Below are positions 1 to 4,929 of a stretch of DNA of 5,054 nt, piece after piece. This DNA is from Actinomycetes bacterium (GTDB taxonomy: Bacteria > Actinomycetota > Coriobacteriia > Anaerosomatales > JAJZPX01): contig JAJZPX010000180.1 of assembly GCA_021811025.1 (NCBI GenBank), positions 1 through 5,054 on the forward strand, given 5' to 3'. How positions within the stretch are numbered: position 1 is the first letter of the stretch; each line of letters begins with the position of its first letter. A program made the position numbers and the translations under genes. The notes beneath the pieces are model-generated. The model saw nothing but the letters and a program-made list of their open reading frames with translations, was not told the DNA's origin and did not search any database.

Positions 1-1068
1 GCGAGGATCGCCGGCGCGCTCCTCGGCGTCGTCGCGGCGGCGGGCGTCCTGGCGAACTGGGAGCGGCCGAGCTCGTTCTCGCCGTTCGTGAAGTTCCCGC
101 GGGAGGAGGCCGTCATCATCCTCGCCGGCGTCGCGTTCGTCGCGGCCGTGCGCATCCTGGAGGGCCTCGTCCGGCGGCACGGTGCGCTGGCGGCGATGCG
201 GCCCGTGGCGCTGTCCGGCGCGGCGGCCGCGCTGCTGGCCGCGGCGGCGCTCTCGCACGGCCGGTTGGCCGAGCTCGCAAGCCCAGGGGTGTGGACCTTC
301 GCCGGTCCCGCCGCGGTCGCGGTGTTCGCGCTGCTGCTCGCCTGGCCTGAGGCGCTGGCCGAGCGGCCGCCCGAGGTGCTCTCGGCGGCGTACTTCCTGC
401 CGCCGGCGCTGCTCTCGGCGCTCTCGTTCGTGGAGCATGCGACCAGCAGCCTCGGCCCGGACCCGATCCGCTGGCACGCCGCCGGCCCGGCCATCGCGCT
501 GGCGCTCGCGGCGGCGACCCTCGTCGCCTGGCCTTGGGAGCGCGAGACGGGCTGGAGCGAGGGCACGGACGTCACTCTCGCTCGGCGGGCGGCTCGCGTC
601 GCAGCGGGCTTCGCGGTCGCCGCGGCGCTCGTCGGCCTCGTCTCGCCGGACGTGATGGTCTCCGTCCGAGGAATCCTGTCGTCCGGCGCCGCGTTCCAGA
701 CGAGCTACGCGATGCGCGGCTTCGAGACGGCGGGGGGTTGGCTCGCCTTGTGCTGCAGCCTTCTCGCGTCGGCCCTGGCCTGGCGCGCTCCCGGCTCCGG
801 CATCAAGCCGTTGCTGGCGGCGCTCGCGCTGGCGGCCGTCGTGTGGGTGCCGCTGCACGCGACGCCGCTGCACACGTGGAACCGTTGGATCCCTCCGGAG
901 GTTCAACAGGACTATGGGACCGAGTACGCGATGAGGACCGAGCAGCCCGTGACGGACCCGTGGGAGCTGCTCGCTCTGGGTGGTGCCGTGTCGAGCGGCG
1001 CGCTACTCTTGACCGGCCGGCGCCGATCGGTGCCGGAGGTCCTTCCTGAGCAGGAGGTATCGAGATGA
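1..1068 (+). CDS. Polytopic membrane protein, 5'-truncated, function unknown
   Basis: The frame is open from base 1, so the GTG at 88 is probably internal and the real start lies left of the window. The 29 residues before that GTG already form a membrane segment (RIAGALLGVVAAAGVLANW), which supports truncation. The 355 visible residues hold about ten hydrophobic stretches, rich in Ala/Leu/Val, separated by short Arg- or Pro-containing loops. The loop before the last segment is the longest polar one and contains PLHATPLHTWNRWIPP, with two histidines five residues apart and three aromatic residues. The C-terminus is short and basic (GRRRS), consistent with a cytoplasmic end. I do not recognise the family. 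A transporter, an integral subunit of an envelope or redox complex, or a polymer or lipid enzyme are all possible, and no catalytic motif is evident. The stop codon overlaps the next start (ATGA), so the two genes are very likely co-translated. Confidence 0.8.
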   Translation, partial: ARIAGALLGVVAAAGVLANWERPSSFSPFVKFPREEAVIILAGVAFVAAVRILEGLVRRHGALAAMRPVALSGAAAALLAAAALSHGRLAELASPGVWTFAGPAAVAVFALLLAWPEALAERPPEVLSAAYFLPPALLSALSFVEHATSSLGPDPIRWHAAGPAIALALAAATLVAWPWERETGWSEGTDVTLARRAARVAAGFAVAAALVGLVSPDVMVSVRGILSSGAAFQTSYAMRGFETAGGWLALCCSLLASALAWRAPGSGIKPLLAALALAAVVWVPLHATPLHTWNRWIPPEVQQDYGTEYAMRTEQPVTDPWELLALGGAVSSGALLLTGRRRSVPEVLPEQEVSR

Positions 1069-1925
1069 GGCGACCCGCCGTCGCGGTCCTCGCCGTCGTG
1101 CTGGGCGTGTCGATGCTGGGAATCACCGCTTGCCAGCGGAAGGTTCGCGTCGAGACAGGCACCAAGTACGTCTGCACGTACGGGGAGAACCTCGGCTCCG
1201 ACGTGAAGCAGATCGAGGTGCCCGCGTCCGAGGCCGGCAAGTACTCGGTGACGACGAAGACGATCACCTGCAGCCGGCACCAGCGGGCCGAGAGCCTCTA
1301 CCTGCACGCGCAGGCAGCGATCGAGGCGGGCGACCTCGCCGCGGCGAAGAAGGACCTCGAGGCGATCCTAAAGCTCGACTCGAGCTTCAGGAAGGCGCCG
1401 AGCCAGCTCGCGGACATCCAGAAGGGGAAGAAGCCCGAGCCCGACCTCGCTCCCGTCTCGAATTCACCCGGCCGGAACGGCCCGTCGGGCGAGCAGACCT
1501 CGCCGGCGCAGCCGCCGGGAGGGTCGAGCCCCGGCATGGACGCCTATCGCGACATGGTCCCCGACGTGATCGTCGGGTTCACCGCGGAGACGATCTCGGC
1601 CGAGGACCTGTCGCTCACTCGCGCGTACGTGCCCGCGGACAAGAGCCGCTACGACCAGCTGGTGGTGATGGTCCAGCAGTGCGGGTCGCCCGCGGGAGCC
1701 AAGCGGGTGCTGGGCACGGACATCAAGGCGGCGTATCCCGCGTCCGGCGCCGACGCGACCGTGTCCGGCCTCAGCGGCTACTTCGGGGCGAACGGCCAGG
1801 GGTTCGCCGTGCTCTCGCTCGTCAACGGAGACGTGCTCGTGACCCTGGAGCTGCATGCCACGGGCGCGAAGCCGAAGGACCTCCGATCGGAGCTGGAGAG
1901 GCTGTCCGGCACGATTCTTGATTGA
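1065..1925 (+). CDS. Lipoprotein with Cys/His segment and TPR-like helices
   Basis: The start is set by AGGAGG at 1052-1057, seven bases before ATG 1065, and by the ATGA overlap with the upstream gene. Residues 1-22 form a signal peptide (MRRP, then a hydrophobic core) ending in the lipobox ITAC. Cys23 is therefore the predicted lipidated residue and the mature protein should be membrane-anchored outside the cytoplasm. Residues 35-72 contain YVCTYGEN and ITCSRH, giving C37, C69 and H72, which could form a disulfide or a metal site. Residues 73-106 (AESLYLHAQAAIEAGDLAAA onward) look like one TPR-type helix pair. A Pro/Ser/Gly-rich linker spans about 115-160. The remaining ~125 residues form a mixed alpha/beta domain with one further Cys (C206) that I do not recognise. 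The mature protein could be a scaffold or chaperone-like partner of its membrane-protein neighbours. That role is inference. Confidence 0.88.
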   Translation: MRRPAVAVLAVVLGVSMLGITACQRKVRVETGTKYVCTYGENLGSDVKQIEVPASEAGKYSVTTKTITCSRHQRAESLYLHAQAAIEAGDLAAAKKDLEAILKLDSSFRKAPSQLADIQKGKKPEPDLAPVSNSPGRNGPSGEQTSPAQPPGGSSPGMDAYRDMVPDVIVGFTAETISAEDLSLTRAYVPADKSRYDQLVVMVQQCGSPAGAKRVLGTDIKAAYPASGADATVSGLSGYFGANGQGFAVLSLVNGDVLVTLELHATGAKPKDLRSELERLSGTILD

Positions 1926-1945
1926 CGCCTCTTGAGGAACGAGGA

Positions 1946-1973
1946 TTGACTTCGCGGCAACGCGTCGTAGGAT
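1946..1973 (+). promoter_or_regulatory. Candidate sigma70-type promoter for the TPR/NHL genes
   Basis: TTGACT (1946-1951) is separated by 16 bases from TAGGAT (1968-1973). The -35 matches TTGACA at five of six positions. The -10 has the TAnnnT pattern favoured by high-GC Actinobacteria. Transcription would begin near 1980, giving a leader of about 70 nt before ATG 2050. It lies in the only sizeable gap between the first four genes, where a separate promoter would be expected. Read-through from the upstream genes is also possible. Confidence 0.5.
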
Positions 1974-1990
1974 TGCTGACAGCGCATCGC

Positions 1991-2023
1991 GCGGCGGATC
2001 AAGGCTCCGGCAAGCCCCGCCGC
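1991..2023 (+). promoter_or_regulatory. Leader hairpin just upstream of the TPR gene
   Basis: GCGGCGG (1991-1997) pairs with CCGCCGC (2017-2023). Inside, GGCT (2003-2006) pairs with AGCC (2013-2016), so the stem has about 11 pairs with a five-base bulge and a six-base loop. It ends eight bases before the Shine-Dalgarno sequence at 2032-2037. No T-run follows, so a classic intrinsic terminator is unlikely. It could modulate translation or protect the 5' end. GC-rich DNA forms such stems by chance fairly often. Confidence 0.35.
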
Positions 2024-2031
2024 CTCCCGGC

Positions 2032-2037
2032 AAGGAG
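2032..2037 (+). promoter_or_regulatory. Ribosome binding site of the TPR gene, long spacing
   Basis: AAGGAG stands 12 bases before ATG 2050, longer than usual. The only nearby in-frame alternative is ATG 2065 (residue 6), which is 27 bases away and has no good site of its own, so 2050 is preferred. Part of this site belongs to an eight-base direct repeat CCGGCAAG (2007-2014 and 2027-2034). Confidence 0.6.
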
Positions 2038-2049
2038 TCTCTCTTCCCT

Positions 2050-3096
2050 ATGCAGGACATCGAAATGCCTTCTGCGCCCGCTGGCGCCCCGCGCGTTCCG
2101 AGTCTCGACAGCGTTCTCACCATCATCGTCTGGGCCCTCGTCGCGGCCGTCGTCGGCCTCGGAGGCTGGTTCGGCTACACCGTGTGGGTGAACACGAACC
2201 AGTCCAGGCTCGCGACCCCCGCTCTGCGCTCGATAGAGGGCCTGAAGGCCATGGCGCGCCGTAGCCCGAACGACATCACCATCCGAATCCGCCTGGGCGA
2301 GGCCCTCGGGCAGGCCGGGATGTACGACGAGGCCGTGCAGCAGCTCACCCAGGCGCTCAAGATCGACCCCAAGCACACCGGCGCGCTCCTCGACCTCGGC
2401 CTGATAGCCGCCCAGCGCAACGAGTGGAACACGGCCGAGAGCTACTTCCAGAGGGTCGCGGACCTCACGGACGGGATCGAGTACGCGAACGTGAACGACC
2501 AGCGCGAGACGGCTCTCTACTACCTGGGAGAGTGCGCGCTCCGGTCGAGGCGCTACGAGGACGCGATCTCGTGGTTCAAGGCCGCGCTGCGCATCCGCCG
2601 CGACGCCGCGGACACCTACCTCGAGATGGCCTCGGCATACAAGGGCATGGGCGACCTCGACGCCGCCCTCAAGCAGCTCGAGATCGGCGTCACCTTCGAC
2701 CCCACCTACGCCCAGGCGTTCTACGAGATGGGCCAGATCTACTCGTCGAAGAAGGACGTCGTGAACGCGGCGTCGTGCTACGCGAAGTCGGCCGAGCTCG
2801 CGCCGGACGCGGAGCAGCCGAAGGAGGCGCTCGCCTCGCTCGGCACCGCGGACGAGTGGAAGGCCAGAGCGGTCGCTTCCCTGAAGGAGAACAAGGTCGC
2901 CGACGCCGTCGACGAGGTCCTCGTCGCGCGCATGCTCGCGCCCAAGGACGTCTCGCTCGCGAAGCTGCACGCGCAGATCGCCGAGAAGAAGGGCGACAAG
3001 AAGTCCGCGCTGGCGATCTGGAAGGAAGCGGAGCAGCTGGCTCCGAGCGACCAGGACATCAAGGCCGCCATCAAGCGGCTGTCAAGCGAACGGTAG
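2050..3096 (+). CDS. Membrane-anchored tetratricopeptide repeat protein
   Basis: This 348-residue protein has a short Pro-rich N-terminus, one transmembrane helix at about residues 22-47 (core VLTIIVWALVAAVVGLGGWF) and no cleavable signal, so it is a single-pass anchored protein. The rest is helical repeat. TPR units are readable at about 76-109 (GEALGQAGMYDEAVQQLTQA), 110-143, 152-186 (YYLGECALRSRRYEDAISWF), 187-220 (AYKGMGDLDAALKQLEIGV) and 221-254. A degenerate region follows, then a last unit near 305-338 (AEKKGDKKSALAIWKEAEQL). The W/L-G-Y-A-F/Y-A-P spacing is typical of TPRs. The family binds partner proteins and has no catalysis of its own. The N-terminal charge pattern does not settle which side of the membrane the repeats face; anchoring to an envelope complex is inferred. 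The propeller-protein gene starts nine bases after this stop, so the two are co-transcribed and their products may interact. Confidence 0.93.
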   Translation: MQDIEMPSAPAGAPRVPSLDSVLTIIVWALVAAVVGLGGWFGYTVWVNTNQSRLATPALRSIEGLKAMARRSPNDITIRIRLGEALGQAGMYDEAVQQLTQALKIDPKHTGALLDLGLIAAQRNEWNTAESYFQRVADLTDGIEYANVNDQRETALYYLGECALRSRRYEDAISWFKAALRIRRDAADTYLEMASAYKGMGDLDAALKQLEIGVTFDPTYAQAFYEMGQIYSSKKDVVNAASCYAKSAELAPDAEQPKEALASLGTADEWKARAVASLKENKVADAVDEVLVARMLAPKDVSLAKLHAQIAEKKGDKKSALAIWKEAEQLAPSDQDIKAAIKRLSSER

Positions 3097-3105
3097 GTCT
3101 GGCCA

Positions 3106-4608
3106 ATGGCGCGCATGCCCCGAAAGACGAAGCGGAAGATCGGCCTCATCGCCGCTCTGTTGATCCTGCTGTCGCTGCTGACGCTGCTCTACGTCAACTA
3201 CCTGGCGACGAAGAAGATCGGCTTCGACGTGGCCGTGGACTCAGGCAGCGCGGTGACGCCGCCGCAGTTCCTGTACTCCTTCGCCGGCGCTCCGCCGAAC
3301 CAGCTGCAGCGGCCGCTGGGAGTATTCGCCGACGGGACGGGCTACGTGTGGGTGACCGACTCCATCCAGGGCCGCCTGCTGAAGTACCGGGAGGACGGGA
3401 CCTTCGTCGGCTCCTACGGCAAGGGCACCCTGCTGACCCCGCTGTATATAGTGAAGAACCCGCTCAACGGTCGCATCTACGTGAGCGACCGCCGCACCCG
3501 CCAGATACACATCTTCGACGCGGGCGGCAAGTACCTCGGCATCTTCGACCCCAAGCTGCCGAAGAACCAGCGTCCGACGTTCACGACGGTGCAGTGGGCG
3601 CCCGTCGCCATGGCGTTCGCGCCCGACGGGACGTTCTACGTCACCGAGCTCCTCAAGGGGCACCGGCTGCTCATCTTCGGGCCCGACGGCAAGTTCAAGA
3701 AGTCCGTCGGCGACGCGGGCATACCGAAGGACCCCAACAGCGGACCGGAGCTCTTCCAGTTCCCCAACAGCATCAAGGTGCACGGCAACGAGGTCTGGGT
3801 GGCGGACAGCAACAACCGCCGCATCCAGGTGTTCAGCCGCGACGGGGAGTTCAAGCGGATGCTCGTCACGTCCGGCCTGCCGCGAGGCTTCGACTTCCTG
3901 CCGCAGCTCGCGGGCAGGAAGAAGGACGCTCCCGCGCTGCTGACCGTGATCGACACGCTGGCACACGACGCCACCATATGGGACGCCACCGGCAACAAGA
4001 TGCTCACCTTCGGGGGGCAGGGCGTGATGGACGGGCAGTTCAGCTACCCGAACGACCTGTCCGTCGGGACGAAGGCGAAGATCTTCGTCGCCGACACCTA
4101 CAACGCGCGCATCCAGGTATGGGGCTGGCCGTCCGAGACGGCGGTCGTCAAGCTGCCGCCCCTGCCGCAGTACTGGGGCTGGTGCCTGACGCCGCTGCTC
4201 CTGCTGCCGCTGCTCCTGCTGCTCCGCAAGAAGCGCTTCTCGGCCACGACCGACTTCGTCGAGGCGATGCTGCTGGCCGACGTGGCCGACAAGATGCCCG
4301 AAAAGCGCCGCCGCTGGGTCGTGACCGAGGTCGTGTACCAGGCGCTGAAGGACCGCGGCGAGGGCGAGTACGCCATGAGCGAGCTCCTCGAGGCCACCGA
4401 GTACTCCGAGTCCGACGCGAAGGCGCTGGCGGAGCGCTTCGAGATCGACCTCGAGACGGCCGGGATCCTCGCGCTCGCGCAGCGTGCGAAGGTCTTCTGC
4501 ACAGAGGACTCGGAGCTGCGGCGCCTGGCCAGGATGCTCGAGATCGACGCGGTCGGCCGCGATGAGTTCCTGGAGCGCTACGGCAAGCCCGCGAAGGAGA
4601 CTTCCTAA
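3106..4608 (+). CDS. NHL-repeat propeller membrane protein with cytoplasmic PIN-like domain
   Basis: The 500-residue product starts with a basic stretch (MARMPRKTKRK) and a membrane helix at 12-33. Residues about 55-350 are NHL-type repeats forming roughly six propeller blades. The clearest units are LGVFADGTGYVWVTD, GRIYVSDRRTRQIHIF, EVWVADSNNRRIQVFSRDG and KIFVADTYNARIQVW, each ending in the R-x-Q/L-x-v-F pattern. A second membrane helix spans about 357-373 (WGWCLTPLLLLPLLLLL), followed by KKR, so the propeller should face outside and the last ~125 residues inside. That tail resembles a PIN nuclease fold: VVTEVVYQAL (E408), then IDLETAGILALAQRAKVFCT, then EDSELRRLA (D468) and DEFLERY. A candidate first acidic residue is D383, though the segment before it is not the usual hydrophobic strand. 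NHL propellers bind proteins or ligands. Nuclease activity is unproven and the PIN-like part may be degenerate. The ribosome site is weak (TAGGT over the upstream stop), suggesting coupled translation. ATG 3115 is an alternative start. Confidence 0.92.
   Translation: MARMPRKTKRKIGLIAALLILLSLLTLLYVNYLATKKIGFDVAVDSGSAVTPPQFLYSFAGAPPNQLQRPLGVFADGTGYVWVTDSIQGRLLKYREDGTFVGSYGKGTLLTPLYIVKNPLNGRIYVSDRRTRQIHIFDAGGKYLGIFDPKLPKNQRPTFTTVQWAPVAMAFAPDGTFYVTELLKGHRLLIFGPDGKFKKSVGDAGIPKDPNSGPELFQFPNSIKVHGNEVWVADSNNRRIQVFSRDGEFKRMLVTSGLPRGFDFLPQLAGRKKDAPALLTVIDTLAHDATIWDATGNKMLTFGGQGVMDGQFSYPNDLSVGTKAKIFVADTYNARIQVWGWPSETAVVKLPPLPQYWGWCLTPLLLLPLLLLLRKKRFSATTDFVEAMLLADVADKMPEKRRRWVVTEVVYQALKDRGEGEYAMSELLEATEYSESDAKALAERFEIDLETAGILALAQRAKVFCTEDSELRRLARMLEIDAVGRDEFLERYGKPAKETS
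4192..4221 (+). repeat. Perfect 15-bp tandem duplication in a membrane-helix coding region
   Basis: CCGCTGCTCCTGCTG occurs twice back to back (4192-4206 and 4207-4221), encoding PLLLL-PLLLL in the second transmembrane helix of the NHL protein. The unit is a multiple of three, so gain or loss of a copy keeps the frame and changes the helix length by five residues. It may be a recent slippage product. Confidence 0.9.
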
Positions 4609-4632
4609 AGAAGCCTGAGTAGCTGAAAGGCG

Positions 4633-4662
4633 TTGACATCCGAGCGCCCCAAGGGATACGCT
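4633..4662 (+). promoter_or_regulatory. Candidate promoter for the Tat-protein gene
   Basis: A perfect TTGACA (4633-4638) is followed after 18 bases by TACGCT (4657-4662), which fits the TAnnnT -10 style of high-GC Actinobacteria. Transcription would start near 4669, giving a leader of about 260 nt that contains the whole structured element. A second possibility is the extended -10 TGC-GATAAG (4715-4723), which would start too late to include the base of the closing helix. Confidence 0.45.
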
Positions 4663-4677
4663 CCTGGGTGCGGATGT
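4636..4677. other. Strong imperfect inverted repeat after the NHL gene
   Basis: ACATCC (4636-4641) pairs with GGATGT (4672-4677), and GCGCCC (4644-4649) pairs with GGGTGC (4666-4671) with one G-U pair. This makes a 12-pair stem with a two-base bulge and a 16-base loop. It begins 28 bases after the NHL stop codon. No T-run follows on the + strand, so it is not a textbook intrinsic terminator, but it could end or stabilise the 3' end of the upstream mRNA. It overlaps the -35/-10 region of the candidate promoter and the first three bases of the adjacent palindrome. Confidence 0.4.
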
Positions 4678-4690
4678 AACAGCTGTTACA
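4675..4690. promoter_or_regulatory. Perfect 16-bp palindrome, candidate operator
   Basis: TGTAACAGCTGTTACA reads identically on both strands. Its form (TGTAAC-N4-GTTACA) is what a homodimeric helix-turn-helix regulator would bind. It resembles in general layout, but does not match, CRP/FNR-family or Rex-type sites. It lies just downstream of the inferred transcription start of the 4633 promoter, a position that would suit a repressor. If another promoter further downstream is used, it could be an activator site. The regulator is unknown. Confidence 0.6.
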
Positions 4691-4724
4691 AACGCGTTCT
4701 CGGACTTTCTCACATGCGATAAGC

Positions 4725-4833
4725 GGGTCGGAGCCGGCACGAAGACCCCAGACCGATGACTTTCGGGCGCCTGCGCCACGAGGCCGAGGAAGTCGCTACC
4801 AAGGTAGCTGGGAATAGCCGCCTGCTCCGATCC
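4725..4833 (+). ncRNA. Structured leader RNA, candidate riboswitch of unassigned class
   Basis: GGGTCGGAGC (4725-4734) pairs fully with GCTCCGATCC (4824-4833), with one G-U pair. The helix continues after a three-base bulge as CGGC (4735-4738) with GCCG (4817-4820). Inside, CCCAG (4747-4751) pairs with CTGGG (4808-4812) and encloses two adjacent stems. One is GACTT (4758-4762)/AAGTC (4790-4794), extended by TCGG (4763-4766)/CCGA (4784-4787). The other is GCTAC-CAAG-GTAGC (about 4795-4808). The unpaired segments ACGAAGAC (4739-4746) and AATA (4813-4816) form an internal loop between the outer and inner helices. This closing helix, internal loop and three-way junction layout is typical of metabolite-sensing leaders. 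By eye I could not match it to c-di-GMP-I, cobalamin, FMN, SAM, TPP or T-box motifs. A molybdenum-cofactor-type leader was considered but not confirmed. Confidence 0.55.
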
Positions 4834-4884
4834 GTGAAACGTGGAAGCGGATCGAGAGGAGGTGGCTTTTCTTATCCCGCTTCC
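4828..4884 (+). promoter_or_regulatory. Competing helices, possible expression platform
   Basis: CGATCCG (4828-4834) can pair with CGGATCG (4848-4854), which requires breaking the closing helix of the preceding element because both use 4828-4833. In turn, GGAAGCGG (4843-4850) can pair with CCGCTTCC (4877-4884), which excludes the former hairpin because both use 4848-4850. The three helices therefore form a mutually exclusive chain, as in riboswitch expression platforms. The last helix holds a strong Shine-Dalgarno-like AGGAGGTG (4857-4864) in its loop, but no start codon follows at a usable distance. Confidence 0.42.
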
Positions 4885-4895
4885 CGTCAACCAGT

Positions 4896-4921
4896 CTTTG
4901 CATTCGTAAGCAAAGGAGGAG
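4896..4921 (+). promoter_or_regulatory. Ribosome binding site overlapped by a small hairpin
   Basis: AAAGGAGGAG (4912-4921) is a strong Shine-Dalgarno sequence, with GGAGG ending ten bases before ATG 4930. CTTTGC (4896-4901) pairs with GCAAAG (4910-4915), a six-pair stem with an eight-base loop whose 3' arm covers the first bases of this site. Partial occlusion of the ribosome site is possible. The hairpin is weak enough to be opened easily. Confidence 0.55.
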
Positions 4922-4929
4922 TAGAAGGC

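Noticed and set aside
88..1068. GTG 88 as the true start of the first gene
   Set aside because: The frame is open to base 1 and the preceding residues form a plausible membrane helix; there is no convincing ribosome binding site before 88.
1928..1937. CCTC-TT-GAGG as a terminator after the lipoprotein gene
   Set aside because: Only four base pairs with a two-base loop and no T-run follow, so it cannot be supported as a terminator.
1999..2970. A 323-codon - strand frame opposite the TPR gene
   Set aside because: It is the antisense shadow of a clear TPR protein, with a composition dominated by Arg, Leu, Val and Gly and no domain signal.
2424..4565. A 713-codon + strand frame overlapping both the TPR and NHL genes
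   Set aside because: The translation is Arg/Gly/Ala-rich low-complexity sequence typical of a shifted frame in GC-rich DNA, while the other frame gives recognisable TPR and NHL repeats.
4674..4722. Tiny leader ORFs ATG-TAA (4674-4679) and ATG-CGA-TAA (4714-4722)
   Set aside because: Neither has a ribosome binding site, and such minimal start-stop pairs arise by chance.
4725..4833. c-di-GMP-I (GEMM) riboswitch
   Set aside because: The 3' part (GGTAGCTGGGAATAGCCG) has a vague resemblance, but the conserved GGGCAAACC and GACGCAAAGC core segments are absent.
4725..4860. Cobalamin, FMN, SAM or T-box leader
   Set aside because: Expected hallmark strings (B12 box, FMN core, SAM kink-turn region, T-box GGTGG-ACCGCG) were not found in the element.
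4756..4929. In-frame upstream extension of the Tat protein from ATG 4756 (58 extra codons)
   Set aside because: No ribosome binding site precedes it, the extra residues are Arg/Gly/Ser-rich without features, the segment is better explained by RNA structure, and it would bury the Tat signal internally. The strong site before ATG 4930 is preferred.
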